Both the position numbers and the translations under genes were made by a program. A stretch of DNA of 64,000 nucleotides, from NCBI GenBank assembly GCA_946902875.1, contig OX336343.1:2704754-2768753 (forward strand), written 5' to 3'. The notes beneath the pieces were generated by a model. It did no database searches, was not told where the DNA came from, and saw nothing but the letters and a program-made list of their open reading frames with translations. Shown here piece by piece: positions 1 to 10,443 of the stretch. Source of the stretch: Nematopogon swammerdamellus (lineage: Eukaryota > Arthropoda > Insecta > Lepidoptera > Adelidae). Within the stretch, counting starts at the first letter, position 1. Every line of letters starts with the position of its first letter.

Positions 1-2
1 TA

Positions 3-404
3 CTACCACACAACCAAAGTTGGATACACAAACGTACGTATAAACTATACATAGAAAGATGGGCAGCGGGCAGCGACTGCAGACAGGCGAGGGAGGCGAT
101 GGCGAAGCCGGACCTCCGTCTCGCCAAGACGCTGCTCCGTGTCCATAGATCAAAACTACGTGTCGTGATAGGTATGCTTACTGGTCACTGTACACTTAAC
201 AGGCACCTCTATGTAATTGGAGTAACGGAAAGTCCACTGTGCAGAGCATGCCTGCAGGCGGACGAAGCACCCACCCACGTGCTGCTGGAGTGCGAGGAGT
301 TGGCAGACATAAGGGCGAAGGAGCTGGGAGGCCCTACTACACTTCGAGAGGCGTGCCAAGACCCAAAGAGAGTGTGCCGCCTCCTGGTTGGACTAAGGCC
401 GTAG
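3..404 (+). pseudogene. LINE ORF2 C-terminal remnant (RNase H side and zinc knuckle)
   Basis: The frame is open from the window edge to a stop at 402-404, so the true start lies upstream and the internal ATG at 99 is not a start. It reads WAAGSDCRQAREAM, then LRVVIGMLTGHCTLNRHL, then a zinc knuckle C-x2-C-x8-H-x4-C (CRACLQADEAPTHVLLEC). In non-LTR retrotransposons of the I/R1-type groups the stretch LLTGHC-x-L-x-x-HL plus this knuckle ends the reverse transcriptase/RNase H polyprotein. There is no RT core in view, so it is a truncated copy or the copy continues off the window. Family is by pattern; the exact clade is not resolved. Confidence 0.75.
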
Positions 405-789
405 GACGCGCAAAAGGCCTGCATTGGAGCGGGCTTAGGCGCGGAGAACAAGAAATACACAAATAAATAACACACCTATGTAGTTAGCTACGAACTATCC
501 ATTACAGAGGAAAGTCAGTTAGAATGACTTAGAAAGTTAGGTAGGTAGGTACTTACTTATGAAGTTTTGGATGATGTCGGGCGGCACATTCCAGCAGTAG
601 TTGAGGTAGGGTCGTTAGGAATTCGCTCATCGTTTCACGTTCATTCACGTTCATTCAGTGTCCGTAAAACAGCAGAAATAACCGATGACGCAATTAATTA
701 TTGAATAACGCTCGCACGCGCACCCACGATGACGAACCACAGACAGAAAGAGCGAGGCGTCACTCGTCAGGCGATGAGGCGAGTGTGTT

Positions 790-822
<33 letters not shown>

Positions 823-1110
823 CGAGCGAACGCGTTCCTGCGTGCGGAGAGAAAAGGGCTAAGTCATGGAACTAATAAAATTTCGGGAGAGCAATGGCGA
901 AATAAAATTTGACTTTGTTTGTTAGCGTCATAAACACGATATTAGTAAATCTGCTTGGAATAATTGTCTTAATTGTCTTAATAATTGCAATAATTGCTTT
1001 GATTTATAAAAGCCACGTAAAAAATATTATTACTATAAGAAGCTTTATTGACTTCTAAATGAATGTGACCTATTACTCAAACAAAGATTATTTATTTAGA
1101 TATACTGTTG
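405..1110. other. No recognised gene
   Basis: Probably begins with the 3' untranslated tail of the LINE remnant, ending in an AAATAAATAA stretch near 465. The rest is mixed sequence with a homopolymer tract and nothing I can assign. Confidence 0.5.
792..822. repeat. Poly-G homopolymer (31 G)
   Basis: An uninterrupted run of 31 G, flanked by GTGTTGA and CGAGCGAACGCG. Runs this long are commonly miscounted in assemblies, so the length is uncertain. It could form a G-quadruplex. Confidence 0.9.
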
Positions 1111-1172
1111 CACCTTAGAGCATCACAGATGTAGATCCAGTGCACCTTAGAGTATCACAGATGTAGATCCAG
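1111..1172. repeat. Two-copy 32-bp tandem duplication
   Basis: CACCTTAGAGCATCACAGAT begins at 1111 and recurs at 1143 with one C-to-T change. The second copy runs on into unrelated sequence. Confidence 0.85.
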
Positions 1173-1776
1173 ATATCTTACCACCGCTGCGCTGAGATGC
1201 GAGTTGACTAGCAACCAGAAGCAAGCAACTAATATGACCACGAGAGAACGCGGCAAAAATAAATAATTTACCTAATTACTTATTACTAAGTAAGTACCTA
1301 CATAGCAAGGTATCGAGAATAGACTGGACAGAATAAGAGACCCAGTCAAACATAACCTAAAAATGGAAACCTTAATAATTTGTTTTTGTGACTTCGTCCG
1401 GCAAAAAAAATATACACCAATTTTAAGAGGCTTTAACAGAACCTAATCACATTTTTTTATTTCTAGACGATGCCAAATAATGCCAACTATAGCTCGCCAT
1501 TGCTCTTTAAAGGAACGAAATTACAGACCGACCAAGTTATCTGTGAAAGTGGTGCGCTGCCGTCGTTTCATTGTTGCCAGGTTTGTGAATGTACCCATTT
1601 TATTTGATGTTTCATTCTTGAACAGTTCAGTTCGTATGTTGCTTTGTGCAAACAATATTGATACTGATTTATTGATATTCTTAGTAGAGGAACGGTTCGA
1701 GAGTGTAACATCAAATAAAACGGCGGCATTCACGATTGCACCGGAACTTTACTAGGTACTACCTACTACGGTGTTG
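1173..1776. other. No recognised gene; unassigned 91-codon frame
   Basis: A plus-strand frame at 1480-1755 begins MPTIARHCSLKERN and contains VVRCRRFIVARF. I see no domain, no splice or promoter context and no repeat partner in this window. An overlapping antisense frame exists too, so chance is the simplest explanation. Confidence 0.35.
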
Positions 1777-1836
1777 TCACGGCGCGGCGTCGCCGTCGCA
1801 CCGCGCCAGGGCGGTGACGGCGCCGCGCCGTGGTGA
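1777..1836. repeat. GC-rich imperfect hairpin
   Basis: TCACGGCGCGGCGTCGCCGT on the left is complementary, with small bulges, to ACGGCGCCGCGCCGTGGTGA on the right. The stem is about 25 bp and sits in AT-rich surroundings. Similar GC-rich CGGCG blocks occur inside TIR elements at 11045-11180 and 41815-41900. Confidence 0.7.
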
Positions 1837-2259
1837 TGTGGCCGGGCCCTAAGTGAAGATATTTTACGTCATATGTGGTTGAATATTTTAGAATAGCTAT
1901 TTTGCTACAATTATTATCAGCCACAAGACGTCCACGAAACGTTAACGAAATAAGTAGAGGATGCAATTTCAATGTGAAAAATGAGTATGTAGGTACTCAA
2001 AACTAATTGTTTTTATTCAAATCCTGGTTTACAATAAGTATGATCACTTGATTTCGCTGTGATTTCAGTTGTACACGTATTATGATAGTCGTGATCAATA
2101 GGCATATTGTTTTGGATGGTTTTTTCTTGCGAATATCTGGCTCTCCAAGCAGTTATTTTGTGTTTTCCCTTGTTTTTCTAGTACATCCAGAAGTTTACGA
2201 ATGGTTGGTATTTCTTTTCTCACCGAATAAAATTCGTGGACTCTTCTTCAGATGACCCC
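1837..2259. other. No recognised feature
   Basis: AT-rich DNA without a supported frame or repeat partner in the window. Confidence 0.4.
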
Positions 2260-2430
2260 ACGGTCAAATACCTAACCTGGGGAGCCCCTGAAAATCAGCT
2301 TCGCTATCTCGGATAGTGAGTCAGCTGAGTGGGCTCCCTTTTCGTCACATGTTATATGTTTATTTGTATTTGTAATTATTTGTGTTGTTATGTGTGACGA
2401 AATAAATCATTTCATTTCATTTCATTTCAA
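2260..2430 (+). mobile_element. Candidate non-LTR element 3' end with ATTTC tail
   Basis: Runs from a GGGAGCCCCTGAAAATC block through TGTGTGACGAAATAAATCA into ATTTC repeats that abut the CCTAA block. The polyadenylation-like AAATAAA followed by a short tandem tail is how many LINE 3' ends look. No coding part is attached, so this is inference. Confidence 0.4.
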
Positions 2431-2490
2431 CCTAACCTAACCTAACCTAACCTAACCTAACCTAACCTAACCTAACCTAACTTAACCTAA
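2431..2490. repeat. Telomere-like (CCTAA)12 block
   Basis: Twelve consecutive 5-bp units, eleven exact CCTAA and one CTTAA. TTAGG is the telomere repeat of most insects including Lepidoptera. Here it is flanked on both sides by ordinary repeat-rich DNA, so it is interstitial within this window. It starts immediately after an ATTTC tail. Confidence 0.9.
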
Positions 2491-3346
2491 TCTTGAGGCG
2501 GCGCATGTCGTTTTTGTTAAGTTTCGTTGAAAACTCCCATAGTACAGTTTGTCCTTTGCGTCAAAACTCTCCTGCGATGAAGGAATCCTACTTTTAATCA
2601 GATGAAGTAAACTGACAGAAGCTAATGTCACTTTGCAAAATAATGTTGCCATGTTTAATGTATTAGTGATGTGATACAATAAAATCTATACTATGAATAA
2701 CTATTTTTACCTTTAGTAACTTCAAGACGTAGCTTTTCGACGTGAGCGGGCCGTGCCCGGTTGAAAAAGGCAAACGCACACTACACAGACCGAAGTGAAA
2801 TCTATACACTGGCTTAAAACTACACCGGGGTTTTCGCACTTTATACAATATCTTTTTTAACACAATTCTTTCGATTTTTCAATATTCACTATAGCTTATA
2901 ATATTGATAGTAAACTTATAAGAAAAGGCGGAATTGTGAGTAGTATAATGTTAATGACCGACGCAGAAGTTGAACTCTTCCCTTCGGCCCGCACCTCGTA
3001 TCTCACCGCCAAACTGACCTATTTTTTGCTACTGCGCAGAACTACTCGCGCGCAACGTACGAACTGCAGAGGGGTTAAGATCCGTGCCGGCCGGCCACTA
3101 TAGGGATACATCGCATCCGTCCATTCCTCTACCACGCACGCACGACTGATTCAAACATGAAAGCAAGTGTGGGAAGATGGAAAGCAAGCAATGCTACTAC
3201 ATCTGAAATAATGATTTCTAAAATTACAGAAATTCATATGGCGTTCGCATTAATTTCTTTAGGAATGTAAATTTTTAGACTTACGCATTTTTTCGATATA
3301 GGGCTTGGCTATGATTGGTTAAGCCACGGTTAAGCCGTTATACAAG
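2491..3346. other. No recognised gene
   Basis: Mixed sequence; the short open frames here have no recognisable motifs. A GC-richer patch at 2960-3150 has no partner elsewhere in the window. Confidence 0.4.
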
Positions 3347-3624
3347 GAGAAAATAATTTTCTCAAAACAAGACAATCGTGTTCCGTTTAAAACTAATTAT
3401 TTTTTTATTTTTTTACAATAATCATAGCGAATTTCAATGAAGATACGGAATTACATCATTTAAAAATACGTGGTTATCTTAAAATGAGAAAATAATTTTC
3501 TCAAAACAAGACAATCGTTTTTCGTTTAAAACTAATTATTTTTTTATTTTTTTACAATAAGCATAGCGAATTTCAATGAAGATACGGAATTACATTATTT
3601 TAAAATACGTGGTTATCTTAAAAT
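3347..3624. repeat. 139-bp tandem repeat, two adjacent copies
   Basis: GAGAAAATAATTTTCTCAAA starts at 3347 and again at 3486. Both copies continue through GCGAATTTCAATGAAGATAC and ACGTGGTTATCTTAAAA with only a handful of differences. The first 14 bases are themselves a small palindrome. Confidence 0.9.
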
Positions 3625-3639
3625 AAAATTTTTGGTCTT

Positions 3640-4440
3640 GATTTAACAAAATTCTAAAATTACATTAAGCATAGTCCGCTTGAAATGAGATACTGAATTG
3701 GGATGTTTGGAAACTTCCGGATGTTTTATATATGGCCGGGATTGGATGGATGACGAGAAGATCGTGTGTGGTGGGTGGGTGGCGCACCCCGAGAGAGGCT
3801 TACATACAGCAGTGGATGTTCTCAGCCTGATGATGATGATTCTATGCAATGAAGTAGTTGGGTTTGCTGAATAGTCGTTATATCATGCAAAAACACGGAG
3901 AAAGACTTTTTGTTAAATCAAAACACTCGTGCTTCGTTTAAAACAATGAAAATATTTAGTATTTTGAAATTAGTACTGCTAACTTGAAATAAGTTACCGA
4001 ATTGCATCGTTTTAAAAATACATTATTGTCATAATACAAAATCCTTGGCTCTTAAAATGACAAAGAAACATATTTACATTAAGTATGGATAATGTAAATT
4101 TATTAAAAAAAATCTTTCCTTCATGTAACATTATTTATTCCAAATTATGATGTTATACTTATATCTTTTATATGGCCGGGAATGGGTGGATGACAAGATC
4201 GTAAATGGTGGCGCACGGCGCGGCGCACGCTATCGAGAACAATGGATGGATTCAACATGATGATGATTCTGCTGTAAAATTAGTAGTAGTTGAGTTTGCC
4301 GAATAATTTTTTAAGCAAAACAATCGTGCTCCATTTAAAACAATAAAAATATATTATTTTGTAGGTAAGCATGGCTAACTTGAATGAAGATAGGTACCGA
4401 ATGAAAAGTTTAAAAAAAAATGTTCTTTAAATAATATTCT
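3640..4440. repeat. Higher-order repeat, period about 440 bp
   Basis: Two diverged units share an ordered set of landmarks: ATATGGCCGGGA (about 3728 and 4170), a GTGGCGCAC patch, TGATGATGATTCT, TTGAGTTTGC-type sequence, then an A-rich GTGCTTCGTTTAAAAC segment related to the 139-bp repeat upstream. The piece GCAGTGGATGTTCTCAGCCTGATGATGATG resembles the 3' end of RTE-like LINEs common in Lepidoptera, so a LINE end may have been captured by the repeat. Confidence 0.65.
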
Positions 4441-4996
4441 CACTCTCGAGTTAAAACAATTAAAAAAATAATTAAGTTGCAGGGACATTGGACATTGAAG
4501 TTGTTGTTGTTGTCCTGAACACGTTGACAATTTTGATCTAAGATTATAAAAATATGTTAAACCAGACTAAAACACGCTTGATTGAAGTAATGTATTTGAA
4601 TTGCCTTGAAGTGATGGGCAACATACAAGGAGAGCATTGCTTTCACTGGATAGCTTATATATTTTTAATTCAAAATTTTATTTTTTGTATTAAGATTCCT
4701 AACTCAAAGTAAGAGTTTTATTTGTATTTTTTTCTAAGAGTATGATTGTGTTGTAGCAAAAATGCTATGACGATGCTTCAAGACTATATTGGACTTTAAA
4801 TGGATAAAATTACTTAGTTTTAAATAAAAGTAATACCTTTCTTAGATTAAAAGTAGTTTTTTTAATTGAAGATAATGTAGTGACAAAATCGTAGTCTAAA
4901 ATGAAGGCTACAGAAAATCATAATTTAAGTTAATATTCTAGAGATAAAATGAAATTGTTTTGAATTTAGACAACAGACCCAAGAAAATATTTTTTC
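4441..4996. other. No recognised feature
   Basis: Strongly AT-rich DNA without a supported frame or repeat. Confidence 0.4.
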
Positions 4997-5250
4997 TTAA
5001 TTTGAGCAATCCTTTTTTACCGTGTATAAATAATATATTTCACTTAAATTTGACAGAGTCGCTGCACCGGTGCAAGTGCCAAGTACGCACGCCGCGTTAC
5101 ACCTCTGAATCTCAATGGCGATTCGCCGAACAAAGAAAGCTTTGGCACGGCGGTCACCAGATTTATCTACTAAAAGTTTTCCCAATTTATCCGAGAATGT
5201 TTTGGTGTCTGGCGACCACGGCCCCAAAGTTTCAGTAAAGATTTATCGAA
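4997..5250 (-). pseudogene. Remnant of an ETLGPW-type transposon-associated protein C terminus
   Basis: On the minus strand the frame reads TETLGPWSPDTKTFSDKLGK, LLVDKSGDRRAKAFFVRRI, then IQRCNAACVLGTC, and runs on to a stop at 4997. The same block, ETLGPWSSEAKSFLK...LLVDATG...FIQRVSLAIQRGNAASVLGTF, is encoded at 19169-19495 on the plus strand. I have the impression of this block at the C terminus of mobile-element ORFs in invertebrates, but I cannot name the family with confidence. No start or upstream domain is present. Confidence 0.55.
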
Positions 5251-5592
5251 ATAATGATAAGTCTCACAGATTCATACTAAATATGAAATATACAGGCTGT
5301 CCCCGATGGAGCGCTTAATATTACCACCACGTGATTTCTTATCTCGCTACAAAAATGGTTCATCATAATCTTTCTTATACATTTTATAATTTTTAAGTTT
5401 TTCAGGATTTCATGCGGCAGCGTAAAGTCTAGTATTTTATATTATTTTTGTCAAATATTCTTTAACCGAACTAAGCTGTCTTAGTATATTTCGAAAATTT
5501 AAATAATTTAAGTTAGCAATTTTTCTATTTTGTCTCGCAATAATTTTTGAGAAAAAAATATCATTAATTACTCGACAGAGCGCTCTCTAGTC

Positions 5593-6247
5593 CAGCGGTG
5601 TCCAACCGCTAGTACGCGGGCCCCTGGTAGCACGCGGCAGAACAAATGTTAAAAACCGGCCAAGTGCGAGTCGAACTCGCGCACCGAGGGTTCCGTATCG
5701 ACATGGCTAGCGCCACTCACGCCATCTAGATGGCGTGTTATGAAATGCTTCATATTAGTTAAATGTCATGATTAGTTAAAATAACTCATAATCTATTCGG
5801 TAGATGGCGCGCAAGGCGCGCGCATACGCTTTTTGGTTTCTTCTATGGGAACCCCCGAGAATTTCTTACATTTTCTTATTTTTATTATTTTTTATTATAT
5901 CGGCCATAATAATAACACGTATTCTGTTCAAATTTCAACGGTTCAAGAGATACAGCCATCGGATAGATAGACGGACGGACGGACGGATGGACGGACAGAC
6001 AGACAGACAGACGGCGTAGACTTAGTATTAGGGTCCCGTACCGGATACGGAACCCTAAAAATTGCCTAATGCCATCATATGGATTATATAGCAGATTTTG
6101 TAAATTTGTCTGAAAATAAAAATAACCAGGTATCCCATTAAAATGTATAGGTAGGTCATACATACTGTCCCTACTTGAATGTGCCCGCTGGGCTTGACAG
6201 AAATTATGGAAGTAGCCCTTAAGGCGAAACCAGTTGGGACACCACAG
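5593..6247. mobile_element. hAT-like non-autonomous element
   Basis: Ends are CAGCGGTGTCCAAC and the complement of CTGTGGTGTCCCAAC. The 8 bp outside each end are CTCTAGTC (5585-5592) and ATCTAGTC (6248-6255), 7 of 8 identical, as expected for an 8-bp target-site duplication. CAG-GGTGTCC-AA termini are typical of animal hAT elements. It lies inside the longer TIR element and itself contains an X-family copy, giving three layers. No transposase frame. Confidence 0.85.
5655..6059 (+). mobile_element. X-family element, full length
   Basis: Starts AAACCGGCCAAGTGCGAGTC and ends GATACGGAACCCTAAAAA. Internal landmarks are GCGCCACTCACGCCATCT, GGTAGATGGCGCGC, CGGCCATAATAATAACAC, TTCAACGGTTCAAGAGATAC and a GACG/GACA microsatellite. 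Near each end is a short hairpin: GCGAGTcgaACTCGC at the left and GGTCCCGTAccggaTACGGAACC at the right. At least a dozen full or partial copies occur in the window. No protein is encoded. Confidence 0.85.
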
Positions 6248-6532
6248 ATCTAGTCATTTCACCTTGGCGCATAAAATCCTGAAAAAAAACGTAAAAACTA
6301 TAAGACGCATAAGAAAGATTATGATAACCATTTTTTGTAGCTTATGAGCTAAGGAATCGTGCTGTGGTATAATAATATATTATTATGAGGTCGATCTGGT
6401 ACAGCCTGTATTATCAAAAAGGGTTCGCAATCCAAAAACACTTCGTGAGAAATTTCTAAATAATTTTGCAGTTTAATTATATGCCCATTGTAATCGAAAA
6501 GGAGGCGTGCAACTAATAATATTAAAATACCG

Positions 6533-7147
6533 GCCAAGAGCGAGTCGGACTCGCGCACCTAGGGTTCCGTACCACCATGTAATTGGTCGGTTTTTTATTT
6601 AGGGTTCCGTATCTGTCGTACGTACGGGACCCTATTACTAAGCCGACGCCGTCTGTCTGTCTGTGTCTGCCTGTTTGTCTGTCTATCCATCTGTCTGTCC
6701 GAGGGTTGTATCTCTTGAACCGTTATAGGTAGCCCGTTGAAATTTTCACAGAATACGTGTTATAAATAATAAAGACAAATAATAAAAATAAGTAAAGGTA
6801 AAAATTTCACGGTTTTTTTTCTTGTATAATGCCTTGTGTAAATAGGCTTCCGTACGTGGTACGGAAACCTAGACAAGAAAAGTGGCTTTTTTCACAATTT
6901 TTTTTATTTTTGCTCTATCGCACAAAACCGTAGTACGAGTACATACAAGCGTCAAACTTGGTGTGTTTATAGCTAAAACTCTAAACTAAAACAACAAATA
7001 ATGTAAAAAAGGCGTCACGTCGGGCTCGCGTTAAGGATCCCAAACTGAATGAAAGAAAACATTTTTTTTGTATATACATAACATAATTATATTTTGTGTG
7101 GTGGTACGGAACCCTCGGTGCACGAGTCCTACTAGCACTTAGCCGCT
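6533..7147. mobile_element. X-family fragments in both orientations
   Basis: A plus-strand head (6533-6593, CCGGCCAAGAGCGAGTCGG) ends in ACCACCATGTAATTGGTCGG, marking a subfamily also at 10331 and 33770. A minus-strand copy follows (6598-about 6820) from TAGGGTTCCGTATC through the CTGT microsatellite to TTGAAATTTTCACAGAATAC. A further minus-strand head lies at 7075-7147 (GGTGGTACGGAACCCTCGG). The middle is diverged. Confidence 0.7.
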
Positions 7148-7621
7148 TTTATAAACCAGCAAGTTCGTGGGATCAAATGAAAATATCCAACTAAATGGAA
7201 ATAAAAGACGTAGGTACCCGGTGCCACTAAATGAATGTAAAAATGTGTGCGAACGACTAAATTGGAATAAATAAAGCGATATCAGATTGAGTGTGTTCGT
7301 CGAGTGTGCTATTACCGTGAAAATGGCTCGTAAATCTTAAATACGCAAGTTCTACTCTCTTATCAAAAAGGTTAGTCTGTGTGAAGTTAGAACGAGAAAA
7401 CGTGTAGTTTTTACTTACGTCAATAATATATTGATTACATTTTAGCTTCATAATGATTGGATTTAAATGTATATAAGTACGGAACCCTAAAAAACTAACC
7501 AACGATTTTCAGCTTATCTAATATATAAATCTATAGATGATGAATAAAGAAAGAAGAATAAAGAACATCGATCGACCGATCATTTCCTCTAAAATAATCT
7601 TTGACCAATCCTTCTTCTTCT
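7148..7621. other. No gene; short X-family end
   Basis: Only a GTACGGAACCCTAAAAAA X-type end near 7478 is recognisable. The rest is AT-rich and unassigned. Confidence 0.4.
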
Positions 7622-7968
7622 GTCTCGGTAGCTCAGTAGTGCGATAGATCGACCGCCGCCGTACATGTGCACATCTGCACACGGTTAGAATTTGTATGCA
7701 TGACCGTTTGAGCATTGAGGCTGACTGTGGTTCGGATTCCACATAAAACTATAAGTCCCTTCCCTTACATTACCAGGTGGTAGAGTTTAATCCACCCGTG
7801 TTGATACCACCGCACTGAGTGAAAGATCGGTCGAAACGGCTATGTAAATAATTCGTTTTTTTCGCCCAGTTCAGTGTATCCGGCACGATCAAAAGGAAAC
7901 ACTGACATGGCAACTAGTCCACCAATGTGTGGTGGGCTGACAACCGTGTCAGTTTCCATAAAAATAAA
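7622..7968 (+). mobile_element. SINE-Y, lacking the 5S-like core
   Basis: The head has an A-box-like TAGCTCAGTAGT and a B-box-like GGTTCGGATTCC, but the middle is replaced by GTACATGTGCACATCTG. The body has GGTAGAGTTTAATCC and ACCACCGCACTGAGTG, and the 3' end is GTGTCAGTTTCCATAAAAAT. The copy is well diverged, so it is one of the older SINE-Y copies. Confidence 0.8.
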
Positions 7969-8274
7969 CATAATCAAATCTAAAAACAAGCTTTTATATT
8001 GAAAAAATGAACTAAAGAGTTAAAAATAAATTTATTCCAGTTGCTAACTAGCCATTTTCTCCATTTTTAAAATAAAATGTTACAGCAGTGTTACACCCTT
8101 TTTTTCTCTCCTGTTGTCAAATGTAAAACGCGTTTATTTGAAAACGGTAAAAAATGCCTGATTTCCAATCAGAATATATTTTAACTTTTAAGTTCATTTT
8201 TATCCATATAAAAGTCTATTTATTGTATGATGGGAAAACGTCATCTAGGATCAGTGTACTTGTGAAGATAAATC

Positions 8275-8517
8275 AAACGAGCCCAAACTCGATGGGGTTA
8301 CGTCTTTCGTTACAGAGTTCCTGTGGCCACCTTTAGTCTCCATCATCAGACCAGCTATGACATCATTATATTTCATTGTCATCCGATTTACATATGTATG
8401 CAAAATTTCAGCTCAATCGAACAGCCGGAAAGTGGGTCAAATTTAACTTGTAAGATTTGATTACCCACAGACAGACACCGGGACAGGTGAAACTAAATAA
8501 AAGCTTGTAATAAACAA
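8275..8517 (+). repeat. Lepidopteran-type dispersed repeat (unclassified)
   Basis: Contains GTTCCTGTGGCCACCTTTAG, CATATGTATGCAAAATTTCA, GCTCAATCGAACAGCC and a CAGACAGACA patch, a layout I associate with common lepidopteran dispersed repeats. No second copy in the window, so the ends are not defined. Confidence 0.45.
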
Positions 8518-8540
8518 AAATTCATTTACTGATCTATTTT

Positions 8541-8997
8541 GTCAGCCTAGCTCAGTTGTGCGGTCGGCCGACTGTTCTTAAGCAACCCTGGGCGCGGTCA
8601 GTACTTGGATGGGTGTCCACCCAGGTAACACGTAAGCAAGATAACAGTACACATTTAGAACATTTGACAGTTCAAAGATGAACGGTCGAGCGCGCCCGAC
8701 CGTTGGAGGCTGACCGTGGTTCGGATTCCACGTAAAACTGTAGGTCCCTTCCCTTCTTACCTTACTAGGTGGTACGGTTTATCCCGGCCGGGTTGGTACC
8801 ACCGCACTGAGCGAATCTTCGGTCGAAACGGCTATGTAAATAATTCGTGTTTTCCGTCCAGTTCAGTGTAGCCGACATGAAATCAGGGGAAGCACAGACA
8901 TGGCACCTAGTTCTCCCGGTGTTATGGGCTGACATCACGGATGTTGTAGGTGATGTAGCCAACCGTCTCAGTTTCCATAAAAAAATAAAAAAATAAA
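8541..8997 (+). mobile_element. SINE-Y with tRNA/5S head, extended
   Basis: Begins GTCAGCCTAGCTCAGTTGTG. The 5S-like core TTAAGCAACCCTGGGCGCGG then TACTTGGATGGGTG is followed by about 70 bp of extra sequence before the B-box-like GGTTCGGATTCC. The body and 3' end (CAGTTTCCATAAAA) are intact. The extra segment makes this copy longer than its siblings. Confidence 0.85.
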
Positions 8998-9204
8998 TAT
9001 TTTCCGATCTAACGTAAGCAGCCGCACAGCGCCTCCCGCTCTACACACTGCGCGTACGCAGCGAATGCACTGATGCAAAACTATTATAGCATACGTGAAC
9101 CTGTTGCTGACAGAAATAGAACTCAGTGAGTTCATACAACCTGCATGTGGACGCCCTTACAAGGTAACGCATCTTCTTTTACGACCAGTTAGGCATCTGG
9201 ATAT

Positions 9205-9617
9205 TCCTACTAATATTATTAACGTGAAAGTTAGTGAGGATGGATGGATGTATGGATGTATGGATGGATCTTTGTTCCTCTTTCACGCAAAAACTACTGA
9301 ACGGATTTTGATCAGACTTTACAGTACTATAGCTTATACGTCAGAATAACATATAGGCTATAATATATAAAGACATTGTGTAAATTGGCCCAAATTTATC
9401 GATAAATATTCAAAAGTCTACAACAAAAGATCAAACTCAAACCAGCGTATTTTCAATATTATGCATTAATCTCTTCTCCCAAGAAAAACAAAAGCCTATC
9501 AACGTCATATAAGAACTTCAATTGCGACTCCTGTTCTTTTTTTTTTAATTTGCAGAATATTATATATTTATCGATAAATTCAGTTATCCACGCGGACAAA
9601 GTCGCGGGCAAAGGCTA
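9205..9617 (+). mobile_element. Helitron-like non-autonomous element
   Basis: Starts TCCTACTAATATTATTAACG, runs through a GGATGGATGTATGG microsatellite and CACGCAAAAACTACTGAACGG, and ends CCACGCGGACAAAGTCGCGGGCAAAGGCTAG followed by T. A short GC hairpin about 10 bp before a terminal CTAG, and no target duplication, are Helitron features. This form is very common in Lepidoptera. Confidence 0.65.
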
Positions 9618-9709
9618 GTTAGTTATATTTGTGGATATACGCTAATAGCTGTGCGATATTTGATAATAATTACTAAGAATTTGAGAAAAATATGTAAGAG
9701 TATCAGTAG

Positions 9710-9957
9710 GTACTTTAGCCTATCCTGTGCCATGTATAGTATTAAAGGTGCTTGTACTAAGTTTCATCGAATTCGGACGATCGGTTTAAGAGTTATGGAC
9801 GAACATACATAAATACAGAAAATATTTCTAAAATTCGCCAATTTAGTTTTATTATCATACATAGAGTCTACAAACGCAATATCTCATAAAACAAAGTACT
9901 TAGGTACTCCAGATCATAATCCGTTACAGATTTATTATTAAGTAATATAGTATAGAT
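9710..9957 (-). mobile_element. Helitron-like fragment (5' half)
   Basis: TTAGCCTATCCTGTGCCATG, GTACTAAGTTTCATCGAATT and GATTTATTATTAAGTA match the 5' half of the minus-strand elements at 51082-51468 and 44100-44399. The CTAG-bearing 3' end is missing. Confidence 0.65.
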
Positions 9958-10029
9958 AATTTAAAATGTTTTAAAACATGTTACATTATTATATACATAT
10001 TATATGTTAGTTAACAACATTTACCTCCT

Positions 10030-10300
10030 CGTAAAACTCTAGGTCCCTTCCCTCCTAATCTTACTTGGTGGTAGGGTTTAACCCGCCCGGGTTGATACCA
10101 CCGCACTGAATGAAACGTCGGTCTAAACGGCTATGTAAATAGTTTGTGTTTTCCGACCAGTTCAGTGTAGCCGGCACGATCAAAGGGGGAAGCACTGACA
10201 TGGCACCTAGTTCACCCGGTGTTATGGGCTGACATCACGGACGTTGTAGGTGATGTAGCCAACCGTGTCAGTTTCTATAAAAAAATAAAAATAAAAAATG
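10030..10300 (+). mobile_element. SINE-Y body, 5' truncated
   Basis: Starts within the head at CGTAAAACTCTAGGTCCC and keeps the full body and A-rich 3' end. 5' truncation is usual for target-primed reverse transcription. Confidence 0.85.
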
Positions 10301-10330
10301 TTTTTTTGTACATCGAAGTGTCTTAAAAAA

Positions 10331-10402
10331 AACCGGCCAGGTGCGCGCGCATCAGGCTCGCGCACCGAGGGTTCTGTATCACCACGTAATTGGCCGGTTT
10401 TA
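10331..10402 (+). mobile_element. X-family head fragment
   Basis: CCGGCCAGGTGCGCG, then CTCGCGCACCGAGGG and CACGTAATTGGCCGGTTTTA. Same subfamily as 6533-6593. The right boundary abuts a SINE-W copy after about 40 bp. Confidence 0.7.
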
Positions 10403-10443
10403 TTATTTGTTTATTTTACTTTAGGGTTTGCAATTTTATCACA

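Larger units (their letters stand above)
5289..6410. mobile_element. Outer long-TIR element with TACAGGCTGT ends
   Basis: The left arm (5289-5433) starts TATACAGGCTGT; the right arm (6256-6410) ends ACAGCCTGTA. Their inner parts are inverted copies: CTACAAAAATGGTTCATCAT and AATCTTTCTTAT on the left match the complement of the right arm almost base for base. Arms are about 150 bp. The centre is occupied by a younger hAT-like insertion. No transposase frame. A TA-type target duplication is possible but not resolved in the AT-rich flank. Confidence 0.75.

Noticed and set aside
2431..2490. A true chromosome end
   Set aside because: More than 60 kb of unique and repeat DNA follows and 2.4 kb precedes; only 60 bp of telomere motif is present.
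5804..6163. Small open frames rich in RTDGRTDRQTD
   Set aside because: They translate the GACG/GACA microsatellite of X elements; the same peptide arises at every X copy.
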